From Leguminivora glycinivorella (taxonomy: Eukaryota; Arthropoda; Insecta; Lepidoptera; Tortricidae), in the NCBI RefSeq assembly GCF_023078275.1, contig NC_062996.1, positions 62,001 through 126,000 on the forward strand: a DNA stretch of 64,000 nucleotides. Direction: 5' to 3'. The notes under the pieces are model-generated. The model did no database searches. It saw only the letters and a list, made by a program, of their open reading frames with translations, and was not told where the DNA came from. Numbering within the stretch: the stretch's first letter is position 1; the number at the start of each line of letters is the position of its first letter. Both the position numbers and the translations under genes were made by a program. Below are positions 1 through 10,882 of this stretch, piece by piece.

Positions 1-168
1 AGTCATACTTCTGTCCCTTTTCATCTGGCGCGACTGCCCGCCGTCCTTGAAACGGCCAATCACAGCGCGCCTAACACATTCCCCGCCCGCTCCTCGCACC
101 CCAAACACTGGTGACTCGTATCGCGAACCAAATATACAAGACTGCCACTCTATAGGAGGTTCTCTGTG
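1..168. mobile_element. Right end of a DNA transposon (cut by window edge)
   Basis: This GC-richer stretch ends in GGAGGTTCTCTGTG exactly where SINE sequence begins. Its last 150 bases resemble the right end of the element at 61862-62940: shared blocks include a GAAACG-CCAAT segment, GCGCGCC, and a terminal CTGTG. That second copy has an 8-bp target duplication and a relic THAP-type exon, so the family may be P-like or hAT-like. The left end is outside the window. Assignment to a superfamily is inference. Confidence 0.5.
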
Positions 169-262
169 GCTCATCACACAAATAAATGCCCTTACCGGGA
201 TTCGAACTCGGGACCGCAGCATAGCAGGCAAGGTCACTACGCGCTAGGCCAGAGCGGTAGTC
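169..262 (-). mobile_element. tRNA-derived SINE, head fragment
   Basis: On the minus strand this holds a tRNA-like head: an A-box-like stretch near 245-255 and a B box seen in inverse as GGGATTCGAACTC, then the TTTATTTGTGTGATGAG body also present at 15690 and 12015. It is interrupted by the transposon that ends at 168. It is a SINE and not a tRNA gene, because the same head occurs several times with the same non-tRNA body. Confidence 0.75.
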
Positions 263-410
263 AATGACATTAAATTTCTATATTAACATGCAAACATTAA
301 ATTTGTAGTTTATTCTACAAACAAACACAAATGACAATAAGGATTGCAAGAAGTACAGTAAACAAGTTTCATATTCAAAATATTGCCAATAAAATAAAAA
401 ATAATTAAAT

Positions 411-499
411 ATTGGGGACACCTTACACAGATCAACGTAGCCCCAAACTAAGCGAAGCTATGGGTGCTAAGCGATGATATACATACTTAAATATATATG
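411..499 (-). mobile_element. SINE tail half, split by the LTR element
   Basis: This matches the 3' part of the SINE seen whole at 32697-32942: ATTGGGGACACCTTACACAG and the AGCCCCAAACTAAGC block. It stops at 499. The missing half resumes at 11949 after the LTR element, so the two pieces are one SINE insertion. TATG is repeated at 496-499 and 11949-11952. Confidence 0.85.
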
Positions 500-723
500 T
501 GTCGCAGCATGACGGCTGCGGATGTTGGAATGTCAAGATATAGTCTATGGAAATAGTCTAAGCTTGAGTGTGTTTGACTGCGATACTGTGTCTGTTATTT
601 ATATGACCCGAACAGCTTAAATGGATTAGTTCCTGGCTGGTTAAGATGACATTAAGGAAAGCCGTGGTGAGTTGGCATCCTGAGAGGAACCGTCAGTTAG
701 ATTTGAATTGGAAAGTATCGCAG
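500..723 (+). repeat. 5' LTR, first part (rest at 6261-6331)
   Basis: Bases 500-723 match 11654-11877 and bases 6261-6331 match 11878-11948 with no difference found by eye. The LINE insertion splits the LTR after AGTATCGCAG, which is duplicated at 714-723 and 6251-6260. Identity of the two LTRs implies a recent insertion. Confidence 0.9.
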
Positions 724-909
724 GGATTCGGGTTCGCCATCTTGGTTTTGTTGGTAGCAAGTCCGGGAAATTTAAATTAATTAATTGTTTTATTTTGTTT
801 CAGACCTGTTTTGTTGTATAATTTATTTAGTTTTTCATTAATTCTATCTAGTTATCATAATATATTTATTAGATCCTGTATATAGGGTAAGTTTTTATAG
901 TTTTCAAAA

Positions 910-2379
910 ATGAGTAACGACCCGCCGGACCCTGGCGGGGGCATTTTTGATGTTGATGCCATGGATACTTCGCCGGTATCTTTAAGCGGTGGAGTAAATA
1001 ATGCAGGCGTTTATAATGGTGGTGTAACGCGTTCTTTGAAACGTGGGGCTGACATAACTTTAAATGTCGAAAATTCTAATATCAAAAAGGCCCCTATGAA
1101 TCAACCGTCTGATTCTATCCAGTCCACATACACGCACCCAGATTTTGAAACTGTAAGAAGTAAATTCTCGGATACTGATATTGCTCCATTTGTTTTGCAT
1201 ATCCAAAAAAATGTTAATGACCCTGCCTCAGGCGTTGTTTTAAAAGCGATTAACTTCGGACATTTTTTATTTAAAAATAATATTTCCGGGGTAGTGAAGG
1301 ATGGAGTCAAGCGAATTGGCCGTAATCGATTCTCGGTTGAATTCGATTCTGCTCAGCATGCAAACGATTGCTTGTTGCATCCGGCGTTAGCGAGAGCAAA
1401 TTATTCGGCTATTATACCGTCATTCTATCTTACGAGGATGGGTATTATTCGGAATTTGGCAACAGATTGGACAATGGAGGAGGTAGTGAATAACATTCAA
1501 GTGCCTACTGGTTTTGGGCGAGTAATTAAGGCTCGCCGATTGAGTAGGAAGGTCATTGGTGAAAATAATGTCCCTCAGTGGATTCCTACTCAGTCTGCGG
1601 TGGTAACATTTTCTGGCCGTTCATTGCCGCCACATGTATACTGTTTTTATAATAGCCTTCCAGTTGAGTGCTATTTGTATCCTACAATCCAATGCAATAA
1701 TTGCTGTCGTTTTGGACATGTTCAGGTCCAGTGCCGTTCAAAATCTCGTTGTTTTAAATGCGCAGGAGACCATGAAGGAGCAACGTGTAATAAATCTACC
1801 TTTACTTGCCTATTTTGTTCAGGGGACCACTGTGCTACAAATCAAATTTGCCCAGAGCATCATAGACAACGTAACATAAAATTAGCCATGTCTCAGGAAA
1901 ATTTGCCCTATCTGGAAGCTGCTGCCCGTTACCCAAATGTACGAAAATCATTTGCTGATGTTTCTCTTTCTCCTTCCCCTGTTGTTCAGTCTGATGGTAT
2001 TTCTGTATCTCAACATTCGACTTCTGTTCCTGGTGCGTCTTCCAATCAAAATATATCTCAATCTTACCGCAAAACTGTTTTTTTGCCGCGTAAACCTCCA
2101 TCTGTGCCCAGCCCTGGTTTCGACAGGAGGGCCCATGACTACATTGTTAGGGAACCTGTATCTTCGCAACCTAATGGATGTGCATTAAACAATGAACATG
2201 TTAATAAAAACGATAATTTAATTAAATTCGTATTTTCTCTCGTTGATATTGTCGTTAACAATTCGAACTCTGTTGAACCGAACATCATGCGTCAAAAGTT
2301 ATTTAATCTCATATCTCTATTTTTCTCAGATAATGGCTCTAACCACGATAGTTCAATGGAACTGTCGCAGCATCCGTAA
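910..2379 (+). CDS. LINE ORF1: gag-like nucleic-acid-binding protein
   Basis: This 489-residue protein is the ORF1 of the LINE. Such proteins bind the element RNA and form the particle that carries it to the nucleus. The N-terminal 80 residues are low complexity. Residues about 270-330 hold three cysteine knuckles: CNNCCRFGHVQVQC, CFKCAGDHEGATC, and a third starting CLFCSGDH. This arrangement is typical of ORF1 in the I/Jockey group. The start ATG at 910 lies 186 bases inside the element and follows AAAA. The C-terminal part is Ser/Pro-rich. The stop at 2379 lies 47 bases inside ORF2, so ORF2 is probably translated by reinitiation or a related mechanism. No break is visible. Confidence 0.88.
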   Translation: MSNDPPDPGGGIFDVDAMDTSPVSLSGGVNNAGVYNGGVTRSLKRGADITLNVENSNIKKAPMNQPSDSIQSTYTHPDFETVRSKFSDTDIAPFVLHIQKNVNDPASGVVLKAINFGHFLFKNNISGVVKDGVKRIGRNRFSVEFDSAQHANDCLLHPALARANYSAIIPSFYLTRMGIIRNLATDWTMEEVVNNIQVPTGFGRVIKARRLSRKVIGENNVPQWIPTQSAVVTFSGRSLPPHVYCFYNSLPVECYLYPTIQCNNCCRFGHVQVQCRSKSRCFKCAGDHEGATCNKSTFTCLFCSGDHCATNQICPEHHRQRNIKLAMSQENLPYLEAAARYPNVRKSFADVSLSPSPVVQSDGISVSQHSTSVPGASSNQNISQSYRKTVFLPRKPPSVPSPGFDRRAHDYIVREPVSSQPNGCALNNEHVNKNDNLIKFVFSLVDIVVNNSNSVEPNIMRQKLFNLISLFFSDNGSNHDSSMELSQHP

Positions 2380-5300
2380 TAAAAAATCTGATATAGCTTA
2401 TCTTGTTAATAAATTTAACCCATTTCTTTTTGCTGTTCAGGAGACATGGTTGAAGCCTGGTTCTATTTTTAGAGTTCCGGGCTTCGCATGTCTTCGTGAT
2501 GACAGGAATGATGGGCATGGTGGTGCAGCTATCTTAGTTGCACGGTCCGTAAAATTTTCTCAACTTCTTATTCCCTCTCATAGTAACTACTTGAATGTGG
2601 TGGCTGTGAGGGTGAATAACATTTCATTTCTCTCAGTTTATATTCCTGATCCACACCCTGCTATGATTCCTGAACTTTTGCATATCTTATCATCAGTTCC
2701 TTCCCCTTTAGTAATACTTGGTGACTTTAATGTTCACCATACGTCTTGGGGTTCTCATCATTGTGACTCTGTTTCTCATCATTTTCTACATCTATTTGAC
2801 TCTCTGAATTTATGTGTTCTTAATGATGGCTCCCCTACAAGACGTGTGTCTTTTTCACAGAATCCTAGTAGCGCTGTGGATATTTCTGTTTCTTCTTCTT
2901 CACTTTCATCTAGACTCTCGTGGCGTGTTCTTCCATATTCTTTTGGAAGTGACCATTTTCCTGTCCTGTTATCTTTCCCTGATCCTGTGCCTTCTATTTC
3001 TTTCTCTCCTAGATTTAAATACCAAACAGCAAAGGCTGACTGGCCTATGTACAGTTTATTGTTGGATAATGAAATTGCTCGAATTTATGATCATGGTAAC
3101 GAGGACGCTGCTGCTAGATACAACAAATTTAAGAATGCGATTATCTTAGCAGCTAATGGCTCTATTCCACAAAAGAGACAGTGTCCTAGGAAAACTCCTT
3201 ATCCTCCGTGGTGGGACTCGGAATGTTCTGAAGCTGTAGGAAAACGGAAAAGTGCAGAGCAATTACTAACATTAAATTTTTCTAGGGAGAACTACGATAA
3301 TTACTTAAAGATTGCTGATGATTGTTCTAAATTTCTCTTAGTTAAAAAACAAAAAGGATGGCAATCGTTCTGTGAAAGTCTTTCTCCGTCTACTTCGTCT
3401 TCCTCAGTATGGAGAAAGTTGAACCGATTTCGCGGTGCTTTTGCATCCGAATCAAAAGTGCAATCAAACGATCCTTCGGAGTGGGTCGAACCATTTGCAG
3501 ATAAGCTTGCTCCTCCCTCGGTTCCTATTCTGGAAGAAGTTTCACCTGTTCTCCCTTCTCTACAGTCCACTTCAAATAATCAATTTGATGAACCTTTTTC
3601 TTATGAAGAATTTTTGACGGCCATTAGTCATCTTAAGGACTCCTCTCCTGGTGTGGATGGAATTCCTTATTCCTTCATCTTGCATGCCAGTCCAGATTCA
3701 AAACAGTTCTTTTTGGAAATTCTTAATAAAATATTCTTATCAGGCATTCCTCCAGATGATTGGAAGACTCAGATTATAGTTCCTATACTTAAGCCAGGAA
3801 AGTTAAGCAACGATCCATCTGGGTATCGTCCTATTGCTCTTTCATCAACGTTGGCTAAAATTCTTGAGCATCTTATAAAAAACCGATTGGAATGGTTGGC
3901 GGAGAGCAGAGGATTGTTGCCTAAAAGTCAGTTTGGTTTCCGCAAAGGTCTCGGCACGTTGGATAGTCTTGCCATATTTTCAACTGACATTCGAATTGCA
4001 TTTTCCGAATGCCATTCCGTGGTGGGGGTCTTTTTGGATGTAGCATCTGCCTATGATAATGTACTTCTCCCTCGTCTTAGGCAAAAGCTACATGATTTAC
4101 ACTTTCCAGAAAGGCTTGTAAATTTTACAATAAATTATCTTTTATGTAGATCCATTCTTGTTAGTTCAAAAAATATATGTCTTTCTCCTAGGTTAGTATG
4201 GAAGGGACTTCCCCAGGGTTCGGTCTTAAGTCCACTGTTGTACAGTATTTATACTTATGATTTAGAACTCTCAGTTAATTCGTTTTGTAATGTGTTACAG
4301 TATGCGGATGATATATGTTTGTATGCTTCAGCTCCCAATATCCTAGATGTGGTTCCTTTACTTAATTCAGCTTTAAGTTATCTACATATTTGGCTAGAAG
4401 ATCATGGGTTATCCCTCTCTATTACTAAGAGTACAGTTGTTCCTTTTACCCGTAAGTTACGTATTCCAGATTTTACAATCGCTTGTAACGGAATTCCAAT
4501 TCCTCAGTCAGATAAAGTTAAATTTCTAGGTTTAATTTTTGATACAAAGCTTACTGGAATCCATCATATTAATTATACAGTTAAAAAGTGTGAGAAGAGT
4601 ATTAACATTATACGCTCCCTTTCTGGTGTCTGGTGGGGTTCACATCCTTACTGTCAAAAATTAGTTTATAATGCGCTAGTGCGTAGTAATCTTGATTACG
4701 GGTCTTTTCTCCTTGAACCTTGTAATAAAGTTGCATTAAACTCTTTGGACAAAATTCAATCCAAAAGCCTTCGTATTGTTATTGGTGCAATGCAATCTTC
4801 TCCTATTATAGCCCTTCAAGTTGAATGTGTTGATCCACCTCTTCATTTAAGAAGACAGTACCTCTCAGATAGATTCCTCTTTAAAATAATGCAATCGTCT
4901 GCTCATCCTCTCCTTTCAAAACTGCATGTTCTTTCTGAGTTAATTAAATCATCTAAGTTCTGGTCTCACAAAGATCCTCCTTGTTTAATAAAAAGTTATC
5001 TCAAATTTACTCACCTCCCTTGTCCCGTTTTTCAGTGTATTCGTAATCCAATCTTTGAAACCCCTTATAATGCAATCATATTTAAACCCATTATATTACT
5101 TGACATTGGAATTGATAAAAATACGACGGCTCCACTCTCACAGTTAAATAAAGCTATCGCTGAGTATTGGCCCAACTGGGTCACCATTTACACAGATGCT
5201 TCCCGATTGTCGGTTCATGGTTATGTAGGATCTGCTGTGTGGATTCCTAGGTTTAATGTTATCCTGAATTTTAAATTACCTACTTACTCGTCTATCTTCA

Positions 5301-6046
5301 CAGGTGAAGCAGTAGCTATCTTGGAATCTCTTAAATATATAGAATCTCATAATTTAAATAAATGTGTCATATTCACTGACTCTAAAAGCACTTTGCAGGC
5401 TATTTTAGCCAATCAGTTTAGATCTAAAATGAAATTCCCGGTTATTTTAGAGATAAAACGCCTCTTGTTGTCGCTTTTTCATAAAGGTATCATGGTTGTA
5501 TTAGTTTGGATACCTAGTCACGCTGGAATTCCAGGAAATGAAATGGTCGATCGGAGCGCTAAGGATGCAATAATCAATGGATGTCTTTCATCATTTAGGT
5601 CTTATACACATGATTTACTCTCGATAGCTAAAGATAGTCTTAATGATGCATGGCTTGTTGAGTGGTCTCGATCTAGCCAATCCATAAAATCACATTACCC
5701 CGAAATTCAAGAAAGAATCCCCGTAAAACCCTGGTTTTTTCGATATCGTAATGCTAATAAGAAAGTTACTTCTACTATTTGCAGGTTACGTTTGGGTCAT
5801 GCGTGTTACCCGGTATTATTATGTAAACGTCGTATTAAGGATACGTCGGTGTGTGAATGTGGATTGGATGAGGGTAATCTAGATCACATATTTTTTGAAT
5901 GTAACAAATTAACCTCTTCTTTGTACGATTTGCTCCCTCCATTTATACCTCGCCCGACGAATATCACATCTTTACTTCGATTAGTCTTTACACCGTTCAT
6001 TTCCATTTTATGTCATTTTATCAGTCATAATAACATTAAATTATAA
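2333..6046 (+). CDS. LINE ORF2: endonuclease, reverse transcriptase, RNase H
   Basis: This protein nicks the target and copies element RNA into DNA. I start it at the ATG at 2333 (1237 residues) because the domain begins at once with VQWNCRSIRNKKSD; the frame is open upstream to 2243. APE-type endonuclease motifs are QETW, LGDFNVHH and GSDHF. RT motifs are SSPGVDGIP, GYRPIAL, QFGFRKG, FLDVASAYD, GLPQGSVLSPLLY and the catalytic YADD. RNase H follows with YTDAS, GEAVAILESL, FTDSKSTLQA and WIPSHAGIPGNE, supplying the D-E-D-D set. A C-terminal CxC...H...C cluster (CECGLDEGNLDHIFFEC) is also typical. No stop or frameshift interrupts it, so it may be enzymatically competent. It overlaps ORF1 by 47 bp in the +1 frame. 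Confidence 0.93.
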   Translation: MALTTIVQWNCRSIRNKKSDIAYLVNKFNPFLFAVQETWLKPGSIFRVPGFACLRDDRNDGHGGAAILVARSVKFSQLLIPSHSNYLNVVAVRVNNISFLSVYIPDPHPAMIPELLHILSSVPSPLVILGDFNVHHTSWGSHHCDSVSHHFLHLFDSLNLCVLNDGSPTRRVSFSQNPSSAVDISVSSSSLSSRLSWRVLPYSFGSDHFPVLLSFPDPVPSISFSPRFKYQTAKADWPMYSLLLDNEIARIYDHGNEDAAARYNKFKNAIILAANGSIPQKRQCPRKTPYPPWWDSECSEAVGKRKSAEQLLTLNFSRENYDNYLKIADDCSKFLLVKKQKGWQSFCESLSPSTSSSSVWRKLNRFRGAFASESKVQSNDPSEWVEPFADKLAPPSVPILEEVSPVLPSLQSTSNNQFDEPFSYEEFLTAISHLKDSSPGVDGIPYSFILHASPDSKQFFLEILNKIFLSGIPPDDWKTQIIVPILKPGKLSNDPSGYRPIALSSTLAKILEHLIKNRLEWLAESRGLLPKSQFGFRKGLGTLDSLAIFSTDIRIAFSECHSVVGVFLDVASAYDNVLLPRLRQKLHDLHFPERLVNFTINYLLCRSILVSSKNICLSPRLVWKGLPQGSVLSPLLYSIYTYDLELSVNSFCNVLQYADDICLYASAPNILDVVPLLNSALSYLHIWLEDHGLSLSITKSTVVPFTRKLRIPDFTIACNGIPIPQSDKVKFLGLIFDTKLTGIHHINYTVKKCEKSINIIRSLSGVWWGSHPYCQKLVYNALVRSNLDYGSFLLEPCNKVALNSLDKIQSKSLRIVIGAMQSSPIIALQVECVDPPLHLRRQYLSDRFLFKIMQSSAHPLLSKLHVLSELIKSSKFWSHKDPPCLIKSYLKFTHLPCPVFQCIRNPIFETPYNAIIFKPIILLDIGIDKNTTAPLSQLNKAIAEYWPNWVTIYTDASRLSVHGYVGSAVWIPRFNVILNFKLPTYSSIFTGEAVAILESLKYIESHNLNKCVIFTDSKSTLQAILANQFRSKMKFPVILEIKRLLLSLFHKGIMVVLVWIPSHAGIPGNEMVDRSAKDAIINGCLSSFRSYTHDLLSIAKDSLNDAWLVEWSRSSQSIKSHYPEIQERIPVKPWFFRYRNANKKVTSTICRLRLGHACYPVLLCKRRIKDTSVCECGLDEGNLDHIFFECNKLTSSLYDLLPPFIPRPTNITSLLRLVFTPFISILCHFISHNNIKL

Positions 6047-6213
6047 TTATACATATATATATATATATATATCCTAATAACAAAACAGGAGATAATAGTT
6101 CTTCATAATTCCGTATTTCTTATTTATAACTTGCTGTTGGCATTCCTGTTAATACCCGAATAACTAAAAACGCCTCAACTGACTTTGGCAAAGGCCCTCG
6201 AGGCTGCCATTCC

Positions 6214-6254
<41 letters not shown>

Positions 6255-6260
6255 TCGCAG

Positions 6261-6331
6261 TCAACTGCACTGCATTCTTTAAGATATTTTGGTATATTTC
6301 TTTAATGAGGCTTCAGTCTGAGCCTCCAACA
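6261..6331 (+). repeat. 5' LTR, second part
   Basis: This is the continuation of the 5' LTR after the LINE and matches 11878-11948. Immediately after it, TCAGAAGTGG (6332-6341) resembles part of a primer site complementary to a tRNA-Leu 3' end, but the expected first five bases are not there. Confidence 0.85.
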
Positions 6332-9300
6332 TCAGAAGTGGTCGTTAAAAGGCGGAGGCAAAGCACCACGATCTGCGAGACCTCTCCCTTGGACCTGTTC
6401 CCACAGAATCATTTAAAAATAAGTTGTTTCATGCACGGACCATTGTGCATATCTTGGTAATGGTAAGGCTACATCTAGATGTACGGATCAGCTATTTTAT
6501 GAACATACATCCGGTGAGTTCTAGCATGCTTGCATGTTTTATATAAAGAATATTAATTGACTGAGTTCCATTTTCCATCTTCTTGGTGGTTACCACGGTG
6601 GTGAAGGATACCAGAGGCTTCCTAAAAATGTGCATGTGATGACAAGCAGGTACATACGAAATTCGGCTGTTTATTGTCCCTAAGGTGAAACTCTTACGAT
6701 AGGGATTTAATTTTCCATGAATTCCGATCATTTAGTACATTATAGACCTCTATTATAGTTAAAAAGATAACGAACCTTTTCCTTCATGTACATCATGACA
6801 AATCATGATTACAAACATAGTTGCCTGGCAACTGTTATGTTGGTAAACAACTGTCAAAACATAGATGTTATATTTTAAATAGAAAAGTTAACTAATTAAG
6901 ATTTTAATTACAGTTCAGGTGAACCTACTTGAGCGTAGTGTCCTCCGGCAGCCCGGGCCTTCACGGGATTCACCTGGATGTATATCAGACAGACACGACC
7001 CACGAACACCAGCAAACGTATGAGCGCACGTAGCCCTGTCCGTCTTCTTGAGGTGTAATTAAGGGAAGGTTTCGTTCTACTTTTACGTGTATTTAGGGGT
7101 ACACTGACGACAGCTTTGCAGGAAGTTGCGGCAAGAATCTTTGATTATATTAATAAATCACAAAATTCTCACCGATATATCGCCGTAAACTATGCATAGA
7201 ACTATGCTTACAACAATGGTTGCCATTTCGTGAGCTTCGCTTCATGTGCAGCAACAAAATACTATTGCTGTTGATTTCTACATTAAGGCATAAGTAAATT
7301 TAGTTTTTCCCACGATAATAGCGCAACCCTCAACAGTAAAGTCTATACATGCCTCGCTTGGTTACTTGCTTGCTCATACTACTCGCGTGAATATGGTTTC
7401 GCGCTGACTTTAACACATCACGATTATCGACACCATTTTGAAGTATGTATGAATTTATTTACGTTCAAAATTAACCCTTTAACCATTTTGACGTTTGATT
7501 TACTCATTCGATTTTAAACTGTATTTTTCATAGTAGAGATGTGTTTATATTTTACATATGATGCCAAATATCTTGCCGCTGCTAATTAAAGAGTTCAGAA
7601 GCTTGAATCTGTCCCATTGGCCAGTACGTACCAGAAAAACGTTGTTGAAATGGAATTTTCAAAGTAATGTTATTATTAGAGAAGAATAAGCGATGTTTAA
7701 AATCATGCAGTATCTAAGAGTACGAGGTTGAAGTCAACGCCATGAAAATATTAACTACCTAGTTTGTTTTCCGACCAATATTATTTGCACTTTGATATTT
7801 TATGATTGTTGAGATGTGGTCAAAATTCTGCTGGTAGGTGCGCCGTACCACACATCCTTAGAAAACAAATTACTGCTTAGTATTCATGCGATATAAACAC
7901 AATTCCAGGACAGTCTTGCTATGGCAAACAGAAGATCTGCTGCCGCTACTATTGCTTTAGCTGCATGCTGCACGCCGCTTAAACTGTTTAACTTCGTGTC
8001 CGGTTGGTGTTGGTGTGGAGACTTGATTGAAGGAACGCTCCTGTCCTGCTGACGATGCACCTGACAGATTTGGTGAGCCGTTTTCATGTTGGTGACTTTT
8101 TGATAGCAAAAATGTTTTAGTTAACACGCAGCCAATATTTTGGCAAGAATATTTATTGTGTGAAACTGTATTAAACGCGGTGAGCGACTACGAAGCTAGT
8201 ATGAAAAATAATGAGAATAATGCGCTCTTTTAATTCGATCGGAATTAGTACATTGGCTGATTTTGGTACGACTATTGAAGAAAGAATTTATGAACCTTTG
8301 TTTTTCACATATTTGAATTCTTTACAACCTAAGCAGTAAACTGCTTTACTGCACCTGACTTTACGCTCTTTTGCTATAAATTGCAATAAAATTACATACT
8401 ACAAAAAAAAAACATCTTAAATGTGCTGCGGGCTTAGCCGAAGTGTCAGTTGTGAGCGCTGCGCGGCAATCGAAACGCATCAGTCTGGCTCTGTCGCGCC
8501 GCTGCAGAGGAGCGATGGGGAGGGCTGACTGCGATGCGCTTGCGAAGCGTGAGCGATTGTGACGTTGGCTAGGTACCGTGCTGACAAAGAAACTGTATCT
8601 TCTTTCTCTTCATTTCTGCATTTGATGTTTTAAAGTTGTTTATGCGCTAACTGCGGCGGGCACGACAACTTTAAACGCCTTTGTTCATGGTGATCACTTG
8701 ATCAGACAACGACAATAAAGATAAAAGAAAAGTAAAGAAAAAAACGTACCTCGGAACCATAACTACGAGTTAAGCCCTGATTCGACCCTGTTACGGGGTG
8801 TGTCGGACTGTGACAAACTTGGCTACACATTTTGCTTTGACAAAAATCCTCTCTATCCATTATCTTTGAACGATATTTGCGACATTGACGCCTCTAACAC
8901 AAAAAAAAATTGTCTATCTTTTGGTAAGATTGATGAATATGACATACACTTAATTGAGATGACTGCTCGACATTGATAAACAAAAATTAAATAGAGCCGT
9001 TCACTCTTCATAACGTTTAAAAACAAAAAAATACGTAGTTTGTTTACGTGAATTGGCACTAAAGCGATTGAAGCTAATGTGTTGTATAATGTATAAAGCT
9101 AACATTATTAGTTTAACGGATTCAGATATCAGTTTATCCAGAAATTACTAATGTCTAGATTAGGTATTATAATACCCGATCGACTCCGTATTATAACGTT
9201 TCTTTCAAGCGATATACATAGTTTACATATGTTTGAATTTATTAGAACCGTCTTGATGCCAGTCCATAAAAAACAAAGAAGTGTGTTTAACTTAACATTG

Positions 9301-10882
9301 AAATGCGTAATTCTACGGTTATAGTATAATTACTTGACGTTTAAATGTACTTACCTCCTAAATTGCGTGATTGATATTTTCTTGGGCTTAAATCTTGGCA
9401 ATACTTATAGAAGTTTGGACACTGAATGCAAGTGTCGAACGTTTAATCTCATTGCTGATTTTTTTTCTGCTTAAACGCTTCGTTCGCACGTCTTCACGCT
9501 CTTAATTTTCGCATACAAAAAAACGGTCACATGTGTGCAGCGCGGCGTACAACGGCTTAAAATGCAGCGGGTTAAGACTACCTTCATTCGATTTTTTTTT
9601 CTTCTCTCCCAAGGGGTAGGATGAATGGAAATCAAATCAACAAATCAAGAAAGTCAAATAACAACGTTGTCAATTACAATTATTAATTGTTTTCTGTTTA
9701 TTTAAAATGCCCAGCGATGACAATGAGATATAAAATGACAACGTTAGTTTTTAAATAGCTATTCTAGCATAGGTATACACTTACTAAAACAAAGGAAATC
9801 GAAGAAATCCTGGCTCCTTTATTACTAGGTCCTGAACCGCGACGAGAATGCGATTAAGCACATTTGCCATATTTACTCGTAAGTTTTGTTTAATAAGGTG
9901 AAATTTATCACAGTAGAGTATGCGGATAAATGAAAATACTCAATTCAGTACACAATCAATAGTCTTCATTTCAGGAACAGCATAGAAGATAAAAGCCATG
10001 TATCTACTAAGTAAAAATGTTCACTATTCACATTTTTAATGGAAGGATGGAATAACACTTTCACTGCAGTAGGGGGTCTTTAGACTTCTTACGAAGTATA
10101 CATACTTTAATTGCCGCAACGAAGGTGTTAAGAAATTTATATTAAAAGTTATATTTTCAAATTTTCATTTTAGGTTTCCAGTATTTCTCTCTATATCTCT
10201 CCTTGTTACTTAAATTAACTCAGAATCACTTCCGATCTTATGAGAAGAAAATAATGATCATATTAAATAGTTAATTAATGCAAGTATTGATGTGCTCACT
10301 GTACTTTTAAATCGCATTCCTATTCCGTTCAAATATTACGATGGATGATATCATAAAGTTCACGTCGTCAAGTGTAAAATACTGACCAGTATTACATAAC
10401 AAAAAGCGTTCGTGAATGATGATTGGTTGCATATGATTGGTTGAATAACAGCATTGGTTGAACGTGATATGAAAATACGACTTGATGCGAAACGGATTTA
10501 ATTTGAAATGGAACCCAGAGGATGTGTATTACCAGTCAATTAGATACCTTTATGTACATCATGTTGCGGGGTACAATGGTGGACCGTACCTATATAGTTT
10601 GCTGTAGGACAGCTGAGCCGTGCTATCGTGCATCGTTTCGAATAAATGCCTTTTGAGTGCCTAGTACCTAGTAACAACGGAAGACAAAAGTGATAGAACA
10701 CATTAGAACCATTAATTGGCAATCGGTTTACCAACAATAACATCCCCTACATTAGTTTAAAATGACACAATACTACATCCAACTAATCTAGATGGTGACG
10801 ATACTGAATATGAAGCATAGGCTGAATCAAGTTCGCAATGAGTACTTCAATAATGCTCCTGTACCTTCATTTCATACATACA
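6332..10882 (+). other. Non-coding interior of the LTR element
   Basis: This 4.5-kb stretch lies between the 5' LTR and the tandem array. The longest ORFs are under 100 codons and show no family motif. Composition is ordinary AT-rich, with a GC-rich patch near 8430-8580. I see no transposon ends, splice-consistent exon or RNA gene. It appears to be element-internal non-coding sequence. Confidence 0.6.

Larger units (their letters stand above)
724..6250 (+). mobile_element. Full-length non-LTR retrotransposon (LINE), I-like superfamily
   Basis: The element runs from GGATTCGGGTTCGCC at 724 to a poly(A) run ending near 6250. It is flanked by AGTATCGCAG on both sides, extendable to 12 bp if A-tail bases are counted. 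The layout is a 186-bp 5' UTR, ORF1 (910-2379), an overlapping ORF2 (2333-6046), a short 3' UTR with an (AT)n run at 6053-6072, and about 35 A. ORF2 has endonuclease, RT and RNase H, the combination seen in I, Nimb and LOA-type clades; the exact clade is not decided here. Both ORFs are open, so it may be autonomous and recently active. Confidence 0.92.

Noticed and set aside
500..723. 295-bp repeat read as a stand-alone SINE or solo LTR
   Set aside because: The two copies bound one insertion: outer flanks rejoin into a single SINE with TATG on both sides, so they are the two LTRs of one element.
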